DNA of 39,553 nucleotides from Opitutaceae bacterium. GTDB lineage: Bacteria > Verrucomicrobiota > Verrucomicrobiia > Opitutales > Opitutaceae. How positions within the stretch are numbered: position 1 is the stretch's first letter; every line of letters starts with the position of its first letter. A program made the translations under genes and the position numbers. The stretch spans positions 1-39,553 of the forward strand of contig JADJZJ010000060.1 in assembly GCA_016715765.1 (NCBI GenBank), given 5' to 3'. Of the stretch, positions 32,716 to 39,553 are shown one piece after another. The notes under the pieces are model-generated. The model ran no database searches, had not been told where the DNA came from, and saw only the letters and a list, made by a program, of their open reading frames with translations.

Positions 32716-32810
32716 GTCCGGCCGGAAGCGGGGTGGACGCGCAGTATTAAGGTCAGCTATCCGATGGCATTGCGTCCGCAAATTATGCACGGCCGGGCCA
32801 AGGCGTTTTG

Positions 32811-33033
32811 CCACGGATTACACGGATGGCACGGATCTGGGTTCAGATCTTCGATCCCAAGGCGTTTTTACCACAAAGAACACAAAGTCTTCCGTCCGGT
32901 TCGGAGGAGACTCCCGCGCGCCTATAGGCGCCTCGATTGTATCATCCGCCAATGGATCTTTGTGTTCTCTGTGGTTAAATCCGGTCTGAGGCTCGAACCC
33001 AAATCCGTGCCATCCGCGTGATCCGTGGTTAAA
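32811..33033. repeat. Nested inverted repeats (CACGGAT outside, CACAAAG inside)
   Basis: Outer arms 32811-32847 and 32996-33033 carry CACGGAT units about nine bases apart and match closely as reverse complements, including the ends (GGGTT/AACCC). Inner arms start TTTTACCACAAAGAACAC at 32865 and end GTGTTCTCTGTGGTTAAA by 32979. Two families with the same design are thus concentric. The 376-base gap 32667-33042 between two - strand genes holds no gene apart from the leader of the PLP enzyme. Confidence 0.87.
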
Positions 33034-33042
33034 TTCCGGCTG

Positions 33043-33819
33043 CTAGTTTTCCACGACCCACTTGGGTTTGCGCTTCTCGCGGAAGGCGGCGACGCCTTCC
33101 CTCATTTCGGCGGAGTCGCGCATGTCGTGGTGGACGCGCATCGCTCGCGTGAAATCCTCCGTGAGGGGAGAGGGCCACAGGGAGGTGAGGAGCTTTTTGG
33201 TCTGCACGACGGCCTCCGGGCCGCCGCGCATCACTTCGTTGGCGGTGCGAAGGGCGGTCGGCATGATGAGTTCGGAGCCGACCGCAGCGCTGACGAGTCC
33301 CATCGCGGCGGCTTCCGTGCCGGAGACGGACTCGCCGGTGAGGAGCAAACGGCGGGCATCGCGTTCGCGGAGCTGGCGGCGGAGGAAGGTCATCACCAGC
33401 GCGGCGATGAGCCCGCGACGGGGTTCGGGGTAGCCGAGGCGGGCCGAGCCTTCGGCGTAGGCGAAATCGCAGGCCGACATGAGGCCGGCGCCACCGGCGA
33501 GGGCGGCCCCCTGCACGACGGCGATGGTGATGAGGCGGCTCTCAACCACGCGGCGGAGCATGGTGGCAATCAATTCACCGGACCTGCCGGCAACGGCCGG
33601 GTTGCCGGCCTCGGCGAGGTCCATCCCGGCGCAGAACACGGATCCGGCGCCGGTGAGGATCAGCACGCGCTGTCCGGCATCGGCCTCGGCGGCGTCCAGG
33701 GCGGCGAGGAAGGCCTCGAGGAGGGCGACGGAAAGCGCGTTGCGCTTTTCCGGCCGGTTGAGCGTGAGCTGAATGACGCCGGGCTTGAGCTGTTCCGAAA
33801 TAACCAGGGGAGTAGTCAT
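33043..33819 (-). CDS. Enoyl-CoA hydratase/isomerase family protein
   Basis: 258 residues, crotonase fold. LNRPEKRNALS opens the CoA site, GSVFCAGMDLAE and GAALAGGAGLMSACDFAYA form the oxyanion hole, and YPEPRRGLIAAL is near the active site; the end is Lys-rich (REKRKPKWV) as in many family members. In this setting the best guess is a methylglutaconyl-CoA or isohexenylglutaconyl-CoA hydratase (LiuC/AtuE-like), acting after a carboxylase. Its start overlaps the previous gene by ATGA. The last gene of the - strand operon; the repeat block lies behind it. Confidence 0.88.
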   Translation of the reverse strand: MTTPLVISEQLKPGVIQLTLNRPEKRNALSVALLEAFLAALDAAEADAGQRVLILTGAGSVFCAGMDLAEAGNPAVAGRSGELIATMLRRVVESRLITIAVVQGAALAGGAGLMSACDFAYAEGSARLGYPEPRRGLIAALVMTFLRRQLRERDARRLLLTGESVSGTEAAAMGLVSAAVGSELIMPTALRTANEVMRGGPEAVVQTKKLLTSLWPSPLTEDFTRAMRVHHDMRDSAEMREGVAAFREKRKPKWVVEN

Positions 33820-34160
33820 GGGGTGGGGTGAAGGGAGGAGAGCAGTTCCGGCGGCAGCGAAACGGGCATGGCGAGCAGCGCCTGCCCCAGGGTTTTGCCC
33901 TGCGCATCAATGCGCAGCGAACAACTGCCGCCGCCGGCGAGGATGCCGGGAAGCACGAAATTGAGCGCCCCGAGATTCGGCACCTCGTAGCGCCGCACGG
34001 GGCCGACCCCGAGCGGGCGGAAGTAAGCTTCCACCTTGGCGGCGGTCAGATGGGCCTGGAGCCAGGCGTAGGCCGCGGGGGTGCGGGCAAACACCGCCAC
34101 GTTGGCGGAGGAGCCCTTGTCGCCGCTGCGGGCGAAGGCGATGGCGTGCAGCGTCCTCAT
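33816..34160 (-). CDS. Small AtuA-associated protein (AtuA-like C-terminal domain)
   Basis: 114 residues. The N-terminal HAIAFARSGDKGSSANVAVF is the mark of a small ferredoxin-fold-like domain that follows AtuA as its C-terminal part or as a separate gene. In this cluster it is separate. Start ATG 34160 overlaps the AtuA stop (ATGA), and its own stop overlaps the hydratase start in the same way, so the three genes are translationally coupled. An upstream ATG at 34172 would add four residues. Function unknown; presumably the partner of the DUF1446 protein. Confidence 0.82.
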   Translation of the reverse strand: MRTLHAIAFARSGDKGSSANVAVFARTPAAYAWLQAHLTAAKVEAYFRPLGVGPVRRYEVPNLGALNFVLPGILAGGGSCSLRIDAQGKTLGQALLAMPVSLPPELLSSLHPTP

Positions 34161-35512
34161 GCGAAACTCCACTGGGGTTGGGCCGCGGCGCGGGAAACGA
34201 GACAGGGCCAGTAACCGAAGACGGGCAGGACCTTGGGGCGGCCGGTCGCATAACCGGTGACGCCCTGGGGTCCGCTGGTGACCAGCGGCGCCACGGCGCG
34301 GGTGAACCGCCGCACGGGCTCCTCGGTGTCGGCCGCGACGCTGATGCGCAGCACGGTTTCAATCAGGTCGGACTCGGGTACGCGCTGTCCGAGCCCGCCG
34401 GCGCTGGCCCCGGTGCCGAGGCACTCGACCAGGGTTTCGCGATAGACGCAGCCGGCCCCGGTCAGGCGCTGCAGGACGCCGTGACCGGCGCGGCGGGCTT
34501 TTTCGACGGCCTGCGCACCATAGATCGTGAGCATGCCGTGGGCCTTGAAGCCGTGGCGGTAGGTGGCGCTGACCTTGTAGCTTTCCGGGGGTGGGCGTCC
34601 GGCGGCGCCGGTGACGCGCACGCGGTCTTCGCCGTCCGTCGAGAGTTGGAGTCCGAGGAATGAGACCGTGACATCGGGCGACAGGTAGGCGCCGGGATCG
34701 CCGATCTCATACAGGAGCTGTTCCTTCACGGTTTGAATTGTGACGGCCCCACCGGTCCCGGCGGGCTTGGTCAGGACAAAGGAGCCGTCCGCCGCGATTT
34801 CCGCCACGGGAAACCCGATGTCGTGCGTGCCGGCGAGGTCGAGCCAATCGGTGGAAAATCCGCCGCAGGACTGGGTGCCGCATTCCAGGAGATGCCCGGC
34901 CACGGTCGCGCCGGCGAGGCGGTCATAATCCTCCGCGCCCCAGCCAAAATGCGCCCGGGCCGGGCCCACCGTGAGCGAGGGGTCGGCCACGCGGCCCGTG
35001 ATCACGATGTGCGCGCCGGCCTGCAGGGCGGCGACGATGGGGGCGGACTCGAGGTAGGCGTTGGCCGTCACGAGCCGCGGCAGCACGGTGTCGAGGGACG
35101 CGTCGGTTTCCAGGTTCCGGCAATCCGCCGCATGCGTCCGCACCCAGGCCAATACGTCGTCGCCGGTCACGACGGCGACTTTCATTTCCGGGAGATTCGC
35201 GCGGGCCAGCACGGCGCGCACGGCCGTGCCGCAGGCGAGCGGATCGAGGCCGCCGGCATTGGTCACGATCCTGGTCCGGCCGCCGCGTTGCCAGAAGCCG
35301 GCGAGGGAAGACACGACCTCGACAAAATCGCGCGCGAAACCCGCCGCGGGATCCTTGGCCCGGGCGATGGCCATGATCGAAAGCGAGACCTCGGCGAGGT
35401 AGTCGAGGGTGAGGTAGTCCAAGTCCGGCTGCGCGGCGACGAGCCGGGCCGCGGCGTCGGGCTGGTCGCCCCAGAAGCCGGAAGCATTGGCGATCTTGAG
35501 GGGGCGGGGCAT
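34157..35512 (-). CDS. AtuA-like protein (DUF1446)
   Basis: 451 residues. IANASGFWGDQPDAAARLV at the start, TNAGGLDPLACG, GRVADPSLTVGPA, ECGTQSCGGFSTDW and the later KAHGMLTIYGAQAVEKAR match the DUF1446/AtuA family. AtuA is needed for acyclic terpene (citronellol/geraniol) use in Pseudomonas, and homologues lie in leucine and other branched acyl-CoA carboxylase clusters; its reaction is not settled. It starts four bases after the repaired carboxyltransferase frame and overlaps the small AtuA-associated gene. Confidence 0.88.
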   Translation of the reverse strand: MPRPLKIANASGFWGDQPDAAARLVAAQPDLDYLTLDYLAEVSLSIMAIARAKDPAAGFARDFVEVVSSLAGFWQRGGRTRIVTNAGGLDPLACGTAVRAVLARANLPEMKVAVVTGDDVLAWVRTHAADCRNLETDASLDTVLPRLVTANAYLESAPIVAALQAGAHIVITGRVADPSLTVGPARAHFGWGAEDYDRLAGATVAGHLLECGTQSCGGFSTDWLDLAGTHDIGFPVAEIAADGSFVLTKPAGTGGAVTIQTVKEQLLYEIGDPGAYLSPDVTVSFLGLQLSTDGEDRVRVTGAAGRPPPESYKVSATYRHGFKAHGMLTIYGAQAVEKARRAGHGVLQRLTGAGCVYRETLVECLGTGASAGGLGQRVPESDLIETVLRISVAADTEEPVRRFTRAVAPLVTSGPQGVTGYATGRPKVLPVFGYWPCLVSRAAAQPQWSFA

Positions 35513-35516
35513 GGCG

Positions 35517-37111
35517 TCAGACTTGGATCACACCCGTATGGAATCCGGCCTTCGGGCCGGGCCGGTGGGCGAGGGCGAGGGTTTGCAGGAGGATGCGGCG
35601 CGTGTCCAAGGGTGAAATGATCGCATCCACCCAGCCGCGGGCGGCGCCGTAGCGGATGTCGGCCTGCGCGACGTAGTTTTCCCTTCACCTGCTGGCGCAG
35701 CCTGTCGAGTTCCTCCTGCGGACGGTCCTTGGCCGCCTTGGCGAGGATGCCGTAGACCACATCGCTGGCCTGCGCGGCGCCCATGACGGCGTACTTGGCG
35801 TGGGGCCAGGCGAAGATGAAGCGCGGGTCGAAGGCCTTGCCGCACATCGCATAGTTGCCGGCCCCGTAGGAGCCGCCCGTGATCACGGTGAGCTTGGGCA
35901 CGGTGGAGTTGCTCAGGGCGTTCACCAGTTTCGCCCCCGAGCGGATGATGCCGCTTTGCTCGGCATCCTTGCCGACCATGAAGCCGGAAACGTCCTGCAG
36001 GAACACCAGCGGCACGCGCGTCTGGTTGCAGTCCATGATGAACCGCGCAGCCTTGTCGGCGGCATCGGCGTAGATCACCCCGGGCATCTGCAGGCCGGAT
36101 TTCTGCGACTGCACGCGCTTCCGCTGGTTGGCGACAATGCCGACCGGGCGGCCGCCCAGGCGGGCAAAGGTGGTGACGATGGCCTGGCCGTACTCGGCCT
36201 TGGCTTCGTCGAGCGAGCCGGCGTCCACGAGACAGCGCAGGAGATCGCGCACGTCGTATTCACGGCGGCCGTCGGGGGAACCAGATCGAGGATTTTCTCC
36301 GCGGGCCTCCGGCTCCGCACCGGCGGGCAGGTTTTCCGGCGCCGGGGCCGGCAGCAGCCCCACGAGGCTGCGCAGGCGCGCGAGGCAGGCGGGGTCGTCC
36401 TTCTCGCGGAAGTCCACCGTGCCGGATATCCCGGCGTGCATCGCCGCGCCGCCAAGCGATTCCTGGTCGGTCACCTGGCCGATGGCGGCCTTCACGAGGG
36501 CCGGACCGGCGAGGTAGAGGCCGCTGCCCTCGGTCATGAGGATCTGGTCGCAGAGGACGGGCAGGTAGGCCCCGCCGGCGACGCAATTGCCCATGATGGC
36601 GGCGTATTGCGGGATGCCCGCGGCGGAGATGACGGCGTTGTGACGGAAGATGCGGCCGAAGTCGTCCTCGTCGGGGAAGACCTCGTCCTGCATCGGCAGG
36701 AAGACGCCGGCGGAATCGACGAGGTAGACGAGGGGCAGGTTGCACTCGAAGGCGATGCGCTGCGCACGCAGCACCTTCTTGCAGGTCATCGGGACGAAGG
36801 CGCCGGCCTTCACCGTGGCGTCGTTGGCCACGACCATGCAGGGACGGCCGGAGATCGTGGCGATGCCGGTGACGACACCGGCGCCGGGGAAGGCGCCCCA
36901 CTCGCGGTACATGCCGTGGGCGGCCCAGAGGCCGAGTTTCGAGGAAGTCGGCGCCGCGGTCGTCGGCGAGGGCGGCGAGGCGCTCGCGAACGTAAAGGCG
37001 GCCGAGCTTGTGTTGACGGGCCTGTCCGTCGGCGCCGCCGCCCTCGCGGAGGGTCGCTTCCTCGCGGGCATGGGCCAGACAGGGTTCGTGCAGTGTCGGG
37101 GTGGGCGGCAC
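35517..37111 (-). pseudogene. Acyl-CoA carboxylase, carboxyltransferase (beta) subunit, frame broken
   Basis: The product is clear but no single frame covers it. The central part (KLGLWAAHGMYREWG to LDRLRQQVKG) has GGAYLPVLCDQILM and SYGAGNYAMCGKAFDPRF, the biotin and acyl-CoA carboxyltransferase halves of MccB/LiuB/AtuC-type subunits. The N-terminal part lies in another frame up to about 36940 (an extra A in GAAAC), and the C-terminal 50 residues (from YVAQADIRYG) in another frame from about 35684 (an extra G). A further +1/-1 pair around 36290-36320 restores PAEKILDLVPP. Repaired length is about 530 residues, the family norm. GTG 37111 is the likely start. Sequencing error is the simplest explanation. 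Confidence 0.8.
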
Positions 37112-37313
37112 AGAATTAGGGTGGTGGGGTGAACTGAACCGGCGGAAGGTTTCGGGAAAATCCGCGGGCGGGCAAACCGCAATCTGCCGTGGAACGTACG
37201 CCAAACAGAGTATAATGGGCTTTCGCGGGTCCGTGACGCGCTCGCGGACTGGTCCTGACGCCGGAATTGTTTTGGTGGCGGCATCGCCCGGTGCCCCCGG
37301 CTCAACCCACCCC
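37112..37313. promoter_or_regulatory. Divergent promoter region of the acyl-CoA cluster
   Basis: The only gap between the - strand carboxyltransferase operon and the + strand acyl-CoA dehydrogenase. A perfect TATAAT lies at 37211-37216 on the + strand, about 100 bases before ATG 37314, and its complement reads TATACT-like on the other strand. No good -35 was found for either. A control site shared by both directions is likely here. Confidence 0.35.
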
Positions 37314-38500
37314 ATGAATGCTGTCACGCCCAGCCTGCCCACGCCCTGGCTCGAACACCTCACTCCCGCCGAGTTGGAATTTCTCTCAGCAAGTCGCGGC
37401 CTTTGCCGAAAGGGAGGTCGCACCCCATGCCGCCGCGTGGGAGGAGGACGAGGCGATCCCGCGCGAGGCCTTCACCCGGGCCGGCGCGATCGGCCCTGCT
37501 CGGCATGACGGCGCTGCGCTCGCACGGCGGTCGGGAATTCAGCTATGTCGCGGCCGCGCTGGCGGTGCGCGAACTGGCGAAGTACCAGGCGGCGTTTGCG
37601 ATTGATGTCGCCGCGCACAACGCCCTGGGCGTCGGTCATCCGCTCGCGGCGGGAATGCCGCGCAGCACAAACCCCTGTTTCCCCAAGCTCACCGACCGGC
37701 ACGTGGCTGGCCTGGGCGCTGACCGAACCTGAGCCGGCAGCGACAGTGGCGGCGTGCAAACGATTGCCACCGAGGTTGAACCGGGACGCTGGGAACTCAA
37801 CGGCCACAAGCGCTACATCACCATGGGGCACTGGGCGGAGTTTTTGATTGTGATGGCCGTGTCGGGCCGGACCCCGGAAGGCCGCAAGGAGATCAGCGCC
37901 TTTCTCGTGCGCCACGCCGACATCCAACTCATGCGCAAGGTGCCGACGTGCGGCTTGCGGGCGTCGGACACCGCCGAGTTCCGACTTGAGCGCGCGCCCG
38001 AAATCTGCTGGGGGGCCGCGGCAGCGGCCAGGCTTCGGCGCTCGCGTGCCTGGACAAGGGGCGCATCGGCGTCGCAGCGGTATCGCTGGCCTCGCCCGGG
38101 CCGCGCTCGATGCGGCGCTGCAGCGCGATCACCCGCAAGCAGTTCCGGCCGAAGCTCGCGGATTTCCAGGCCCTGCAGTTCATGATCGCCGACTGCGAAG
38201 TGGGAACTGCGCGCGGCCGAGGCGCTCGTGCTGCAGGCGGCCGTGCTGGCGAAGCGCGGTGAGCGGCACACTTTGGAATCATCCGTCGGCAAACTCTATG
38301 CGTCCGAGGCCGCGTCGCGGATCTGCAACCGCGTGCTCCAGATCCACGGCGGCTACGGCTACACCCGCGACATCCCGGTCGAGCGTTTCTGGCGCGATGC
38401 CCGGCTGTGCGAGATCGGCGAGGGCTCGTCGGAAGTGCAGCGCATCATCATCAGCCGCACGCTGCTCAAGGCCACCGAGGCGGCGACGGCCAAGGGGTAA
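37314..38500 (+). pseudogene. Acyl-CoA dehydrogenase, frame broken by many indels
   Basis: About 395 codons from ATG 37314 (MNAVTPSLPTPWLEHL) to TAA 38500, the family's normal length, but the frame changes about ten times. Pieces in order are VAAFAEREVAPHAAAWEED, LLGMTALRSHGGREFSYVA, TGTWLAWALTEPE, the ELNGHKRYITMGHWAEF stretch, ALACLDKGRIGVAAVSL, ITRKQFRPKLADFQALQF and the intact C-terminal part with IHGGYGYTRDIPVERFWRD and EGSSEVQR, where the Glu is the usual catalytic base. Changes appear near 37385, 37495, 37662, 37685, 37705, 37735, 38002, 38089, 38125 and 38203, as gains and losses of one base. The gene is likely an isovaleryl- or citronellyl-CoA-type dehydrogenase (LiuA/AtuD), cut by sequencing errors or by decay. 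Confidence 0.8.
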
Positions 38501-38538
38501 GGGACTGCGCCAGCGGCGCGATTGCACATTCTGCCCAT

Positions 38539-38598
38539 GTAGGAGCGGCTTTATGCCGCGATGGTGGCACTCGATCGCGGCGTAAAGCCGCCCTCCAG
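38539..38598. repeat. Inverted repeat, GTAGGAGCGGCTTTATGCCG family
   Basis: Arms 38539-38561 and 38575-38598 match at about 20 of 23 positions around a 13-base loop. A single half-copy of the same family is at 20764-20783. A degenerate GTAGGGCAGGTC half-copy follows at about 38612-38640. The 231-base gap 38501-38731 has no gene. Confidence 0.82.
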
Positions 38599-38731
38599 TG
38601 GGACCCCAAGTAGGGCAGGTCAGGACCCTGCATACCTGCTTTTGGCACTATTGCGCAGATTTTGCCTTGCGGCGCGGAGCATGCTCGGGCGCAATCGGCA
38701 TAGGTTAACCATAATAAAAGACTACTTAACC

Positions 38732-39553
38732 ATGACCAAGTCACTCCCCTTTCTTCCTGCTGCGCTCGCCTGCTCACTCTTGCTGGCGTCCGCGGCATCC
38801 GCCCAAGTTGACAGCCCGGACGAACCCTTCAAAATTACGCGTTCTCTGACCAGGCGCCGCGCGTAAAATCGGAACCGGGCGGCACTTTTGCCCATCCGGT
38901 GTCGGCCCTGCGCTTTGAGCCGCTGGTGGATGTCCAATCCCGCAATTGGCCGAGGGTCAGGCCGATGTCTCCCCTGCGCGGCGGCGTGTTCGAGCAGACC
39001 GGATTCCGCGTCGGCGCCGTATCGCCGCACGATCCGCAGACCGGCCACTGTCGCGCGGAAATTCATTGCGCCGGCCATGCTGGGCGCCCCGCAGATCGCA
39101 CCGGCACCGACAACGCCCTCACTGGCGTCAACGCCAATGCCGGCACGATCGCCTATGCGTGGGCTCCGATTACCGGCGGCGGGAATTTCTCCGCGGCCGC
39201 CGGCCCCGATGCCACCAACCGGCAGGCTTTTTATGAAGGCTGGACGCGTCCGCTTGGCGCCAACGGCTGGCACGTCGCGGCGGATCTGGAAGCCTCCCGT
39301 TCAGAATCCGAGGGGCCCATCGAGAATGGCGACCACGATTTCAGCCGGGTGGGCGGGCGTGTGCAGCTGCGCGGACCCCGCAGCCAGAGCGATTTTTTCG
39401 CCGGGTATCAGGCCAAGGCCTTTGGCTGGCCCAACCTCTACACGCCCTTCAATTCACCGGAGTCCGAGAATCTGCAGACCGTGCTGACGGCCTTCAACCA
39501 CCGCGCTCGACCTTGGGGAGGCGACTACATCCAGGCCGGTGCGTATTACCGGC
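38732..39553 (+). pseudogene. TonB-dependent outer membrane receptor, 5' part, frame broken
   Basis: ATG 38732 opens a signal peptide (LPAALACSLLLASAASA) but the frame shifts near 38835 (an expected T is missing in AAAATTACG) and again near 38952, 39040 and 39110. Across frames one reads SDQAPRVKSEPGGTF, DVQSRNWPEGQAD, RGGVFEQTGFRVGAV, DNALTGVNANAGTIAYAW, ADLEASRSESEGPIENGDHD and FAGYQAKAFGWPNLYTPF: alternating strands with aromatic turns of a BtuB-like beta barrel seen in Opitutaceae receptors. The protein continues beyond the window. Ligand unknown; no cobalamin riboswitch is recognised upstream. The AT-rich block 38703-38730 just before ATG is a possible promoter end. Confidence 0.6.

Noticed and set aside
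32667..32760. SAM riboswitch in the leader of the PLP enzyme gene
   Set aside because: The leader is short and no conserved core of a known SAM riboswitch could be found.
35800..37119. 439-residue frame on the + strand opposite the carboxyltransferase
   Set aside because: Shadow of a conserved gene on the - strand; low-complexity product.
38501..38731. Cobalamin riboswitch before the TonB-type receptor
   Set aside because: The gap is occupied by a repeat hairpin and no conserved B12-box-like sequence was seen.

Overview
The window is a GC-rich bacterial chromosome segment that looks like the verrucomicrobial class Opitutae (Opitutaceae-like). This is inferred from the gene order of the cell-wall cluster, the MurC-MurB fusion, the divergent FtsZ and the style of the intergenic repeats; there is no rRNA or other taxonomic marker in the window.

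Layout. (1) 1-261: the 3' end of a small NTF2-like (DUF4440-type) protein. (2) 550-20597: an almost complete division and cell wall (dcw) cluster, all on the + strand: mraZ, a small unknown ORF, rsmH, an ftsL-like gene, ftsI, murE, murF, mraY, murD, a LysM protein, ftsW, murG, a murC-murB fusion, ddl, ftsQ, ftsA, ftsZ. Most genes overlap or sit a few bases apart, as in one long operon; two intergenic palindromes interrupt it (before murG and before ddl). Four TGGG boxes at an exact 10-base period precede mraZ and are the expected autoregulatory operator. (3) 20876-29100: a six-hairpin glycosidase-like protein, obgE, a two-gene GspE/PilB-type ATPase module, a GNAT acetyltransferase, a TPR lipoprotein and a LysE exporter. 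(4) 29495-30975: an orphan integrase-arm-like small protein, a YecH-like protein and a YjdF-like membrane protein. (5) 31392-32666: a PLP-dependent Cys/Met metabolism enzyme (- strand). (6) 33043-38500: an acyl-CoA catabolic cluster. A - strand operon holds a carboxyltransferase beta subunit, AtuA-like (DUF1446), a small AtuA-associated protein and an enoyl-CoA hydratase; a divergent acyl-CoA dehydrogenase lies on the + strand. The set resembles leucine/isovalerate or acyclic terpenoid degradation. (7) 38732-39553: the start of a TonB-dependent receptor, cut by the window end.

The dcw genes take UDP-GlcNAc-derived precursor through MurB, MurC, MurD, MurE (meso-diaminopimelate type, DNPR motif), Ddl and MurF, attach it to lipid (MraY, MurG), polymerise and cross-link it at the septum (FtsW, FtsI) and organise the ring (FtsZ, FtsA, FtsQ, FtsL). 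FtsZ carries Ala where the second catalytic T7-loop Asp is expected.

The most striking non-coding signal is that nearly every intergenic gap holds palindromes, often two or three nested or interleaved families per gap. Several families share one design: TTTAACCAC followed by short units (CACGGAT, CACAGAT, CACGAAT, CACAAAG or GCAAAG) repeated every 9-11 bases, with the reverse complement 60-250 bases away. Two sequence-quality warnings: a 26-base G run abolishes the murF/mraY boundary at about 7.6 kb, and 35.6-39.0 kb carries a dozen or more apparent single-base indels.
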